Assembly: GCA_007570785.1 (NCBI GenBank)
Contig: ML664163.1
Location: 770,389-834,388 of the forward strand
Direction of reading: 5' to 3'
DNA: 64,000 nt
Source: Antilocapra americana
Lineage: Eukaryota > Chordata > Mammalia > Artiodactyla > Antilocapridae
Under the pieces are notes generated by a model, which was given only the letters and a program-made list of their open reading frames with translations, made no database searches and had not been told where the DNA came from. Every line of letters begins with the position of its first letter. Position 1 is the first letter of the stretch. Position numbers and translations under genes: made by a program. Positions 24,406 through 61,799 of the stretch are shown one piece after another.

Positions 24406-25238
24406 TCAAAATGAACATACCTACACAAGGGAAGCTAAAGCATCATTTTCCCCCAAGGAAAAAATATATAGTGCACTTAAGTAAACTCCAAGACTGATTG
24501 GCAATGGCTGGAAAATCTTTGCAAACGTTATCTGAAACCAAAGATATTATCTGTCCCAAAAGATCAGGGTACTACTCAGCTCTATTTAGCAAAGATTATT
24601 GTTGGCACTATCTGGCAGATCATACCAGGACACAAGAAAATAGCAGTGCATATCCAATGCCCCATCCTTATAAATCTGCTAATATAGGCAACATTCTTGC
24701 CAAAATTAGCATCTTATCTGAAGCAGGTATTTAATTCTCTTCATATCTATTCAGTCATTTATTCCTGAACTTACACAAGAAAATTTGCAGCATATATATA
24801 TGTTATAAATATTTGGAATGTATCTATTATCAATATGCACAGTTAGAATTCACCTGAAAAAAAACAATCCAAGTATTAAACAATCCATCAGTTTCAGGTT
24901 ACTTACAGGTAGCACTGCAAAAACCATGCTATTCAAAAATGCAGCTAGGACTGTTGGAAGGACCGTTTGTTAAGCAAACGCTCCAAAAGTGGGATGTTTT
25001 CAGTCATTTAAAAATATTATGTTGTCATTACAGTTGTTAGACAATAATGAAAAAAAGGAGATGACAGAATGTTAAGACATGACCCATATCGAGATGACGA
25101 TCAAGCAGGGAATGGAGAATACAATACATACTTGACTCTCTCACCACCAACAACCCTACGCATACCCAACTTTATCCTCCGTCAAGGTTAAAGATTTTGG
25201 AGAAGTCTCCAATTTTTTGGATCACATACTTCTAAAGA

Positions 25239-26012
25239 TATGCAGACGACACCACCCTTATGGCAGAAAGTGAAGAGGAATTAAACAGCCTCTTGCTGAA
25301 AGTGAAAGGGGGAAGTGAAAAAGTTGGCATAAGGCTCAACATTAAGAAAACTAAGATCATGGCATCTGGTCCCATCACTTCACGGCAGATAGATGGGGAA
25401 ACAGTGGTAAAAGCGTCAGACTTTAATTTGGGGGGCTCCAAAATCACTGCAGATGGTGACTGCAGCCATGAAATCAAAAGACGTCTACTCCTTAAGGAAA
25501 GTTATGGCCAACCTGGATAGCATATTGAAAGGCAGAGACATTACTTTGCCAACAAAGGTCCATCTAGTCAAGGCTATGGTTTTTCCAGTAGTCATGTATG
25601 GATGTGAGAATTGGACAGTGAAAAAGGCTGAGCACCAAAGAATTGATGCTTTTGAACTGTGGTGTTGGAGAAGACTCTTGAGAGTCCCTTGGACTGCAAG
25701 GAGATCCAACAAGTCCATCGTAAAGGAGATCAGTCCTGGGTGTCCATTGGAAGGAATGATGTTGAAGCTGAAACTCCAATACTTTGGCTACCACATGCGA
25801 AGAGTTGACTCACTGAAAAAGATCCTGATGCTGGGAAGGATTGGGGGCAGGAGGAAAAGGGGATGACAGAAGACGACATGGCTGGATAGCATCATCGACT
25901 CGATGAACATGGGTTTGGGTGGACTCTGCGAGTTGGTGATAGACAGGGAGGCCTGGTGTGCTGCGGTTCATGGGGTCGCAAAGAGTCAGACACGACTGAG
26001 TGACTGAACTGA
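25239..26012 (+). mobile_element. BovB LINE, 5'-truncated 3' end
   Basis: Begins at the YADD box (tatgcagacgac) and runs to the BovB tail. Flanked by an exact 11-bp target-site duplication, acttctaaaga, at 25228-25238 and 26013-26023. Two overlapping frames (25260-25520, 25453-25866) show a shift. Confidence 0.95.
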
Positions 26013-27359
26013 ACTTCTAAAGAAGCAAATATGAAAATACAATGAAAATATATGGCTAGCAATTCATTTATGCTATTAATGCTATTGTTTAAGTACTACT
26101 ATAAAATAAAAAGAGTAAGACTAACATAAAAAGTTTTAAAACAAAAAACAAAAGTTCTAATATTTGTTCCCACGCTGTAATAGTCAGTTTCACATATCTA
26201 AGGTGTGCATACTCTACTTTGGACTCCTGTTTCAGAAAATGACCTCACATTTTAATTCAGGAAACAAATATATACCCCTTTCATGATCTTGATAATTTCT
26301 GTTTCCTTAAATACCAGAAAATTTTAAATGAGATATGCAGAAGACACTGCTCTGCACAGAGGCTTTCAACAAATATGAGTTATAATTAAAAATGATTACT
26401 GTAACTTAAAAGTGTGCCATTTCATGTTCACTTATCTATAAAATTAGATTCAGAAACAATGGATAGCACTTTAAAAAAAATCAGAAGTTTTGGGGATATG
26501 AAATTAGATGTGAAAATGCAGGACAAAACATTTACTCAAATTATCCATTGCTTATATTCTTAACTTGGAGTTGAAGTCTGTGAAATGCACGTTAAATAAA
26601 ATCAGGAACTTTTTGAAAAGTGAGAAAGTTAATTTTATGATTTGGTAAGTCATTTACAGATTAGCTTAATCATATATAGTTGGGAAAGAAACCAGGAAGA
26701 AAAATAACTGTAAATGGAGAATAATTTTGGTTTATTTAGTTTTCCTGGCTTTGTGATGGAAGGTAAACTTTTGAAAAATGAGAGTTGACATTAACTGTAC
26801 AGACTGTTTCCTGGCTCTGTATAAAGGCTAAAATCAATTTAATATCAGTACTTATTTGAATTGTTTTAATCATACTGGGGACATAGTATCCAAATAACTT
26901 CATGTCTAGACCTCTGCCAATTTTCTACCACTGATTTCTTCGTCTTGTATCTTTGGAACCTGGGCCAGTAGGATTTTTGGTCTACCTGCTGTTTATGCCT
27001 ATTGAATAATCTCTCAGTTTTAAACTTGGCCTCATGCTCTCACTATCATGGAAGTTCCACAGTCACGACTTCTTTTTATTTTTCTAAATCCCCTGCTACA
27101 TTCCCAGTGCCTAGTACCTGGCATATTTCAAGCATTCAATACTGATATAAAGAATAAAGTCACCGATCCTTCCTCATACTTCAAGTCCTCTGAAGACAGA
27201 AATAAAGAGTGAAACCTGTATATAGATAAAGACTTCCTTCTCTGGTGACCTAGAGTCCACCTTCACAAGTTGAAAGCAGCCCAAATGCCACAGGTAACAG
27301 GAATCCCTACAGACAACCAGAGTTAACATAGGTTCCCTGTCCTCTGGCAACTACTTCTC

Positions 27360-27995
27360 AGTGTTTTTATTTGTTTTTCCACATCTCTCCAACCTCTAAA
27401 TATTTTAAGTACTTCAGGGTTCAGTCTTTTCTATCCTACTCACCCTATGTCATTTATTCTTGAGGCTTTACATTTTTATCTCTGTCCTTGACCACTCCCT
27501 TAACTACAAATAATATATTGAACAGCCTACTCCACAGCTTCCAGATGTCCAGTAGATACCTTACCATAACTGAGCTTGAGTTCTGGATATCTCCCTTTCC
27601 CCAGAAAACAGCTGAAGTACCCACTCAGCCAAGTCAGGCCTTGATCAAACTGCAGTCAACCCACAGACCAAGAAACAAATTTTCACAGTTTCAAACACTG
27701 AGTTTTGAGGTGATTTGGTATGCAGCAAATGCTGATCAATACTTCATCCTAATTAAAATTGCAATTCTCCATTCTGACTCTTATATTTCCTATCACCCTT
27801 CTCTTTCTTTTCCTATAGAACTTATTACTAACATTCATATATTTTACTTATATCTCTTTTTTTCTTTGCTATTTCTCCCATTAAAATAAAAGCTCTACTT
27901 GGACAGACATTTTTGTTTATTTGGTTCACTGCTCTATCCCCAGAACCTAGAAATGAACCTGCTACTCAAGCACTCATTAAATATATGGAGATTAA
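27360..27995 (+). mobile_element. Old LINE relic, L2-like
   Basis: Ends with cactgctctatccccagaac and actcattaaatatatggag, near the L2 3' end; the 5' part (tccagatgtccagtagatac) resembles older LINE text. The 133-codon open frame at 27488-27889 is probably chance. Confidence 0.45.
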
Positions 27996-28679
27996 ATGAA
28001 TTAACAATTAGTTCTGTATTCACACCTCCGATATAATCCCTCTATTACAACATTCAGTACTCTGCACTTTTGTCAAAAAATATAGTTCACATCTCTGTTC
28101 AATAAGATTCATCTAATATGACTTAAACCCTGATCAAGGCATTAAAAATTTCCATTTTACTATTTAGCTTTGAAGATATGCTCTCTAAGTTTTCCCAGAA
28201 GATATAAAGGAGTTTCACAGCCCTTGAGCTGCAAGCTCCTAGGCAAGTTTTAACTCCCTTAAATGTGTTTCCTGACCTATAAATTAGGAAAAAAATCGAC
28301 ACCAAATACAAAGAACAGACCGCAATACAAATTTACTGAGAGATTTCATGCCAATCCCTGATAAAGGAATTTAATACATAATATTTTGCCTTAAAAAATA
28401 TCGTATGTTCCTATAGCTTTCTATGTCTCTTGAAAAGCACTTTGAATTTGTCTATTCCCCCAAAGACTCTAAGCTCTTTGAGAAATAACTAGCATTCAGT
28501 AAATATTTGATGAGTGAATATTAGCATTTAAAAAACATTTACCTGATTAAAATAAACATTTTTTAAGTACAATGCAGACACTCACTTTAGCTAATGACTT
28601 CTAAAATTTTTCTCGAATGAATAATCTTTAATAAAAAATACAGTATTAGAAATATACTAAGCCTTCCACTTTACAAAAT

Positions 28680-30010
28680 TATAAAAAGAACAAATAAAAG
28701 AAAAACACATGTATGTGGATAGAATTTTTAAAGAGAAAAGTAAAATTACTGATTCTGAAGTAAAAAAAGCAAGATTAATAAAATCAAAGCTGGTTCTTGA
28801 AAAACTGAATAAAATACACAACCCCCTGGAAAGCCTAAGAAAACAGATAACTTATAACAAAAGTGGAAATTTAAATCTACAAAGAAGAGATTAAGAGAAT
28901 TATTGAATACTGATGCAACTTTACTTCAATAAATTTTCAAATTCAGAGAAATAGTCAGTATGCTAAAAAATTTTATTTCCAAAGTCAAGAAAAGGTAGAA
29001 AAAATTATCAGATCAATAACCATATTATAAATTCAAATTTCTTCTAAAAATACACTTGATTTTATAGGTTAGCTGTACAAAATCTACAAGAATCAGATGA
29101 TTCCTATGTTATTCTCATTAATCTATAGCAAAGAAAAAAAGATGGAAATTTTCCAATTCAGTTTTCAAAAGTAACAAACAACCCAAATTCCAAAAGAAAG
29201 AATAAAGAAAAAGCTATTTTAAATTCTCCCAAACATAAATATAAAACCTTGAATAAAATATCTGCAGCACAGCAAATACAAGGTTTGCTACTACTACTTA
29301 TGTGACCTTGGGCAAATTATTTCACCTCTCTCAAATTTTTCCATTTGATCATAACAGAGATCATAACAGTACTTAAAGCATATTATAAAGATCAAATAGC
29401 TAAGTTCTCAGGACAGTGCTTGGCATATGATAAATGCTCAATACGTTAGCTGTTACAATCAACCGTGCTACCATTTTAAAGAGAAAAATAAAGATATATA
29501 AATATTTGATAACTTTTTAGCAGACATTCTGACAAATCTTTAAATAAAACTGGTATTGCCTACACATTTTTAAAGAATAGTTATCTCTTGGCAACTGTTG
29601 CACAAATTATACAAAGCATGAAAATACTGGTCATTCTCATTCAATGAAGTAATGATATTCAGTATCATTATGATTATTCCATATTTTAGAAATTACACTA
29701 ATGAAATAAAGTAAGACAACAAATATTGGAAGGGATTAAATTATTATTTTCAGGTGATATATAGCTAGAAAATTTAAGAGAGGACGCAAAACTGAATCAA
29801 TAAGGAAATTTCAGTCAGTAAACTGAATAAAAGATATACCACAAATCAGTTTTCTTTTAACAGTAGCAAAAACAAATTAAAAAATTTTAAGGGAAAAAGA
29901 GAACCCACTCAAAGTAATAAAAATTATATAATATCCAGGAATAAATTTAATGAGAATGGTACAAGACTATATGATAAGCTATACAATATTTCACTGAACA
30001 TAAAATATAA
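28680..30010 (+). mobile_element. Old L1 ORF2 relic with an MIR inside
   Basis: Degenerate L1 second-frame sequence (aaagctggttcttgaaaaac near 28788, a gttttataggttagctgt-like block near 29058, ccaggaataaatttaatgag near 29935). No long frame survives. An MIR lies at about 29283-29456. In DZIP3 intron DNA. Confidence 0.65.
29283..29456 (+). mobile_element. MIR SINE
   Basis: Core features: tatgtgaccttgggcaaatt, tcacctctctcaaattt and the end gcttggcatatgataaatgc. Confidence 0.8.
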
Positions 30011-30789
30011 CGTGAATACTTAATGACTACCTCAACAGTTTCTTTATCTTATCAGCCAGACTAGAAACTTGGAATCCCTTCTAGTTTCATCCCTCTCATT
30101 CTTACATTTGAAATATTTCACCTCATATATATTTCTTAAATTTGTCACCTTTTTGCTAACTCCACTTCAATTATCTCAGCCATTTTTTGGAAAGACTTCA
30201 GTATAAATATTCTCCCTACTTCTGGGCTTATCTTCCTCAGAGTGTCAAGAGTAATCAATGTAAAACACAAACCTAACTATCAGGACCCAGTGTGAAACCA
30301 GAGATCACTGAACTTTAGAGTCCCAGCTCAAAGGCTAGTACGGCCTTCAGTCATCTGGACCCAGCTTCATTTCCTCCTCCTCCTTTTCCCCTTTTTGAGT
30401 CTTAAAAATATAGCTCTGTTTCTCATATTGGGATACACAAGTATCTCTGACAAAAGATGTCAGACTTTGTCACAGCTCAATTTTTGGTGAAGATTTTGTT
30501 AGAAAGATGTTACTTTACATTAAAATAAACATGGAGATGTAAAATGTGTGTGACTGCTTAAGTTAAAATGCAGGATTTCAAAGAAGGATAGCACTTTGAG
30601 CAAACAGCTTTGACCCTTTCCCTCAGATTTAAATGGGGACAATTGTGAGGCACTCATCATTATGAATGAAAAGTCTAATGCTGTCAAACTGTTATCACTG
30701 TATTGCCAAGGACATAAGATGTAGCCAACACTTGCTGAGAACTATGCCAGACAACTGTTCTTCATTGGTTAGCTCATTTTATAATAACC

Positions 30790-31210
30790 TGACATGGCTT
30801 CATCTCTACTACTCTCACCCTCGCTTTCTAATCCAGCCATAGCAAAGTCTTTGCTGTCCCTTATATTATCAGGTCCCATTTCAAAGCTTTCCCCCTTGCT
30901 ATTCTATCCAGAAATGTTTCCCCTTAGAGAGCACAGGCCTTTTTCAACTCTTCAAGTATTTTTCAAATGTTGCTTTCTCTATCCTGACCTCCCATTTCCC
31001 TTTTTGAAACCATTACTCTAGAGGAGTAATTCTCTTTTTCTCCATCTCACTTTCCTTATTGTGTTTATTATTTACTGTTTTTCTTTCCTCTATCAGAATG
31101 TAATGGTAGGATTATTGTTTCATGACAATAGGATTTTTACTTTATTTACCAAATCTAGTGCTTAGACCAATGCCTAGCACACTGTAGGAGCCAGCTATTT
31201 ATTGAATGAG
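30790..31210 (+). mobile_element. L2 LINE 3' end
   Basis: Ends in the L2-type sequence tagaccaatgcctagcacac, then tatttattgaatgagc. The upstream C-rich text fits the L2 3' region. Ancient and eroded. Confidence 0.65.
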
Positions 31211-32140
31211 CAATCTTACGAAATAGATGCTACTGTTAGTCAGATTTTACTTCAAGATGAGATGGAAACAGTGAGAATGTGCCTACCATCATACAGTAAA
31301 AGGTAGACCTAGGATTTGTAAACAAACGGCCTGGATAAACTCTTTACCAATGATGCCTCTAATTGGTGAATTCTGTATGTACTATTATCCAGTACATTTT
31401 ATTTAATTCCTTCCCAGCAGGGTCCCTAACTAGCTGGATTAGCCCACTTTATACATTCAATAATTGTTTCCAGAATGAATAAATGCATAAACACATTAAA
31501 TACCCAATGATTTATGCCTCAATTATTTTTTTTTACCTTTCAGAATTAAATTGATTTTTAATGTAAAAATAATTCCTGTCTTTAAAAATGTAGTGACGCA
31601 AACTAGGCTTTTTTGAATTGACAAAACATAATTTCTGACAAATGGTTTAATTAAAAAGATGTGTAGCCAGTTATTACAATTTTCTCCAAACTAGCTTTTA
31701 AAGCTTCATTCAATAGCATACATTAAGCAAAAAAGCTCCAGAACCAGTCTGACTCTTTTCACGATATTCATTTGCATAATACTATTTCTGAACAAAAACC
31801 GCAAACAGTGCCATTTCCTTAGACACCAAGATTTACAAAACAATCAATCACGCCAGATAAAAGCAGACACCTTCACTTACAAAACTGACGCTAATAAGAA
31901 CAGCCTTCGGAGCAACACCTGGCACAGGAGTCACCTGGGCCAGCTTTCTCAAATAAATTGACAACGACTATCGTAAGCGCATGACTAACTTGCCACCGAA
32001 TCCGAACGTCCATAGGTTTACTCTGAGAAACAAACATTCCTCAGTAGAAGCGGTGGACAAATAAGCTATTTTAAAAACAGGCCTCTCCAGGGCCCCCTCG
32101 AAACCTAGAACCCAAGATTCTCCTCCTCAGAGCTCCTCAC

Positions 32141-32460
32141 CGTGTCTAGACTAGTATAAAGCGACCATTTCTCAGGCAGAGGATGACGCACAAATAAAAA
32201 ACTGACCACCCACGGTTAAGGCCAAGGAAGCAAACGCAAACAGGGGCCACGGAAGAACAGGGACCCCGCTGCTACCCAACCGCCCCCTACGCCAGTGGAG
32301 CCGCAATGACTTCTCGCGAGATTTCTTAGCTTCACGGGATCTCGAACTAAAACCTCGCGGCTTTTCAGATCGGGGGGGTCTGAAAGGACAACTACTACCC
32401 GGCCTCACGGACTCACAGTGGGCCTCGACACCCCCCACCTCCAGCACTCCATCCCAGCCC
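32141..32460 (-). other. DZIP3: Candidate non-coding first exon of DZIP3
   Basis: The start-codon exon has an acceptor, so an upstream exon is required. In the CpG-rich region the best minus-strand donor I see is ACACG|GTGAGG, with GTGAG at 32140-32136. That places a first exon from 32141 up to an unknown start site, perhaps 32350-32460. This is inference from one splice signal and the usual head-to-head arrangement. Confidence 0.4.
32312..32321. promoter_or_regulatory. TCTCGCGAGA palindromic CGCG element
   Basis: Perfect 10-bp palindrome seen in the sequence. This motif is a known core element of CpG-island promoters bound by BANP when unmethylated. Being palindromic and between the two start regions, it could serve both genes, though which it drives is inference. 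Confidence 0.7.
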
Positions 32461-32501
32461 TCCCTTTCCTTCGTAGGGTGCCATCCTCAAGTTGCCAAGG
32501 G

Positions 32502-32535
32502 ACTTCCGGAGCTCAACCGGAATCGGAAGCTTCCG
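32502..32535. promoter_or_regulatory. ETS-site cluster including the palindrome CGGAAGCTTCCG
   Basis: ACTTCCGG at 32502-32509, ACCGGAA at 32516-32522 and the palindromic pair CGGAAGCTTCCG at 32524-32535 lie about 100-130 bases before the CIP2A start codon. Human CIP2A transcription is reported to depend on ETS-family factors near the start site, so the position fits. Confidence 0.65.
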
Positions 32536-32632
32536 GGAGCGAGGAGGTGGAGAAGAAAAAATCAAAAAAAGGGCGGTAAAAGCTGGAGGACGGTGGTGGT
32601 ACCCGCTCTAAGCGGCCCTGTGGCGGGTCCGG

Positions 32633-58186
<25,554 letters not shown>

Positions 58187-59300
58187 ACACTATGTGTTTA
58201 TCTACTGGCAAGGTGGGGGAAGAAAGCTAATCTATGACTCCAAAACAAGAACAAATTATTATCTAATTATTAATTTAGTAAAGAACTTGATCTGACACAT
58301 GTTTTTATTTGGTCTTAAATTTTTACTTCCTGTTTCTGTATTTTACTGCTTAAAGCTTTCTTTGGTTCTTCAGAATATCCTTAACCACCATTATTTTTTC
58401 TAAGGTTTTTTTTTTTTTTTTCCTTTTCCTTAGTTGTTTTCCACTGTCTTCCGCTTGTTTGGTCTCATTTGTAATTAGGTTTTTAAAATCAGGCATCAGT
58501 GAACTTTTCCTTCTCCTTATATTGAAATATAATTGACACATAGCACTGTATAAATTTAAGGTATACAACATAATAATTTGCCTTATGAACTGATGACCAT
58601 ACTAGGTGTAGTGAACATCACTATCTTATATAAAAACAACATTAAAGAAATGGAAAAGTTGTTTTTCCTTGTGAAGAGAACTCTTAAGATTTACTCTCTT
58701 AACAACTTTAATTTGTAAGTTAAAGAAAGCAGCGTTAATTCTCTTTATCATGCTGTATGTTACATCTTCAGTACTTACTTACCTGCAACTGGAAATGTGT
58801 ACCCTTTGATCACCTTCATCTGATTCCTCCTTCACCCCCATTCAGTGAATTTAAAATAACTTTATTACTGCATTTAAAATGTAGTAAGATACCTGGTGTA
58901 AGTTCTGCATTTTTAAAAAATACAGTGAATATTTATAGAAATAATGTATAAAAATTTAAAAATAGCTGTTGTGACTATATTGTCACATTAAAAAAATGTA
59001 GTATCTTACAGAATTATTTATGGATACCTTTAGTTTTACTCTTTAAAATGTTACATGTTCACCACCATTTTCAGTCAGGTATGAATTTCTTATTATTAAC
59101 GTACAAATAACTTGGATTCTACCTTTTTTTGCCACATATTCAGAAATGTATTTGTTAATTCTGATGTGAATTTCATTTAATATATCATTTTTTATTGAAA
59201 TAGTTTAACATTAGGCCATTTAATTTTAAAGCAAGACTTTATCCTCATTCATGTATTTCTTTTATACAAGGGAACTTTTTAGTACTGTATTTTGAATTGA
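58187..59300 (+). other. CIP2A: CIP2A 3' UTR and proximal downstream DNA, end not mapped
   Basis: This follows the CIP2A stop codon. It is AT-rich with no further coding signal. Several weak polyadenylation-like hexamers (ATTAAA near 58642 and 58986) occur, and AATAAA appears only further out near 60323. I cannot say which is used. An old L1-like fragment occupies about 58515-58630. Confidence 0.5.
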
Positions 59301-59649
59301 ATGTTTTAAGTAGCCTTTAAGAAGAATTTGTATATTTGCATTTTGGTTGATTTTACTGCCATGCTTGTTACAACCATTGATTTTACTTGGTGTACTCCTC
59401 ACTATTTATATCTCTGTTTGACTTAGGTAAACTTAGATTTACTTCTGTTTTTTAACCATAGTATATCTAAATTTATATTTAGAAAATTTTTTTGTAATTC
59501 ACTAGTTACACTAAACAATATCAAACTAATAAGTTTCATATATTTGTATGCATTTTGTATAGTTCTGAAAATTTTTCAAAAAGCATCATGTTGCATGTTA
59601 CATTTTAAATTGCTATGCATTCCTTAAGGGGCATATTCTATTCAAAATA

Positions 59650-59850
59650 CTGAGCCTAGCCCAGTGCTGCCCAGTAGAACTTTTTGTGATGATGGAAATG
59701 TTCTTTGTCTGCACTATACAGTACCATAGCCTTTAGCCACGTGTGGTTAATGAGCACTTAAAATGTACCTAGTGCAGTGGAAGAACTGAATTCTTAATTT
59801 TATTTAATTTTAATTGTAACTTTAATTTCCATCCAACTGCACAGTTCAGA
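59650..59850. mobile_element. DNA-transposon fossil, hAT-like
   Basis: Segments such as ttagccacgtgtggttaatg and gaactgaattcttaatttta match a common mammalian short DNA transposon. A related but more eroded piece is at about 35235-35385 in CIP2A intron 2. Confidence 0.45.
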
Positions 59851-60884
59851 TCTAGTCTATTCTTGCAAGTATGCATTTATTTAAGCCACTGAATTTGCCT
59901 ATTCTTAAAAACCTATGTAGGCAGAGACTGCATGTATTTTTATGCCTTTTTTTATTACAATAGTTTTAATCTGTTAATCTCTTCTCTCTAAAGAAGAAAA
60001 GCCATATTTCAGATTTAATGGTGAGTACTAATTGTCATCCATCTTCATTTCTGCTTTTTCCTAGTCTTTCTGTCTCTAGTAGCACCTTTCATATTCCTGT
60101 TGTTGTCTTAACCTTAGTATATTGTATACTTTTTTTTTCTTGCTTTTTGGTTCTGTGTACCTCAGATCAAAAACCAAGTGTGTATGTATGTATGTGTATA
60201 TGTTCTTTTGTAAAAAAATTAATAATATTAATTTATTTTAAGCAAATTTGAGTCTCTGCTATAGTCAGTTTTACAAACGATTCCTATGTGCATATGCCCA
60301 TTTTCTAATGGAGAATACAAGTAAATAAATATCTCATATTGGAGTTGTTCATATTCTTTACAAATTTGGCTATGAAGTTTGAATTCAGGTATACATTAAC
60401 ACAATTCCTTGTAACGATTTTCATTTGTTACTTGAACAAATAGAGTTTTCTTAAAATTTGGCTGGTTGGAGTTTATACTAAACTGTCACCCATTTAATGT
60501 CAGGGCAAAAAATAAGTCATTAAAACCTAATATTCTGTTTTAGAGAAACGTTATCAGATTGGTGTCCTTTTAGTTTCATTTATTGTGTGTTGCAAAAAGT
60601 AGTTGTCTGTGTTAAAGATATACTGAGATTCTGTCTTGAGCTAGGACTGTTCATTAAATGAAAATGTAACTGAATTTCAACTTCTGCTTGAGGCTTATTA
60701 TATTTTTGTTACCTCTAATCAAGGTATATTCCCTAAAACACATAACCTTATTTTACTTTGATTTTTTTCTTTTCCTCTTTTCCAATATTATTAGTTATGA
60801 ATTGTATTTACCACTTTACTTTTGACTTGCCTTCTATTAGATAAAACACATGTCCTGTTTGTGACTTAATTCCTTTGCAGAAAT

Positions 60885-61065
60885 CAGCAAACATTTTCTG
60901 TAAAGGGACAGGTAGTGTATTTTAGACTTTCTGAGACATATAGCCTAGTCTCTTGCAACCACTCAAATCTGAAATTGCAGCATGAAAGCAGCCATCCACA
61001 GGATGTAAATAAATGGATGTGACTCTGTTCTGATAAAATTTTATTTACAAAAGCAGTCAAAACTT
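60885..61065. mobile_element. hAT-Charlie-type non-autonomous DNA transposon fossil
   Basis: Recognised from the run gcaaacattttctgtaaagg and the later gataaaattttatttacaaa stretch common to an abundant mammalian hAT family. Eroded. Downstream of CIP2A. Confidence 0.65.
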
Positions 61066-61799
61066 TGCTATTGAATGTTTTATCTTTGTGAATAATTTGA
61101 CCCTTTTAGCATTAAGAAATGTATCACTATCTTTGGTGATCTCTGTCTGGAAACCTTTTATACTTCATATTAATATAGTCTTTTTATATATACAATGCAT
61201 GACTTGTAGACAGAGTATAGGTAGAGCTTGCTTTTTTTTTTTTCACCTATTTTGACAAATAAGTCCTTAACTCTCACAGTCCACTTGGAGTTAATGTTGT
61301 ACTACTGAATATAAAATGTAGTAACCTTACAACTGTATGGATTCTTTTATCCTCATTTTAATCTTTTTAACTACTAGACCACCTGGGAAATCTCAAGACC
61401 ATAGATTTTTAAAAAACAATTAAGATGAACAGAAAATATGACTTATGCCTTTAAAAGCTAGTTGGTTGTGTGCCTCTAATCCATAAGTTGAGAAAGAAAC
61501 ATTATAAAAATTTTTAAAAATCATGGATTCCTTGAAAATTTACTTTGAAATCTTACACAGTTTTACTTCTACTTGGTATTTTTTAGCTAATTGGCTTTCT
61601 TCCCATCAGGCAAAAAGGCCTATTTTGTTTATGCTTGTTTTTATCTAAGCATTTCAAAGATATCATAGAAAAAACAATGATCATGAATGAAGGAGTACCT
61701 TAATTCATAGAACATTGCTCTTTTGGACATTGAGCTTCAAATAACCCTTCATAAAGATACTAAATGTGAAGAAAGTGAGTATCTTTCCTCCCAACTAAA

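Larger units (their letters stand above)
13877..32140 (-). other. DZIP3 5' UTR intron (about 18 kb)
   Basis: Long intron between the inferred first exon and the start-codon exon. It holds four BovB copies, several Bov-tA SINEs, L1, L2 and MIR. Additional non-coding DZIP3 exons could hide here. I see none by reading. Confidence 0.6.
59300..61799. other. DNA downstream of CIP2A
   Basis: AT-rich, with two DNA-transposon fossils (about 59650-59850 and 60885-61065) and short TG/TATG runs near 60176. No gene recognised. Confidence 0.6.

Noticed and set aside
27488..27889. 133-codon frame as a possible small gene.
   Set aside because: Lies in an old LINE-like stretch of DZIP3 intron, with no family resemblance and no neighbouring promoter or splice evidence.
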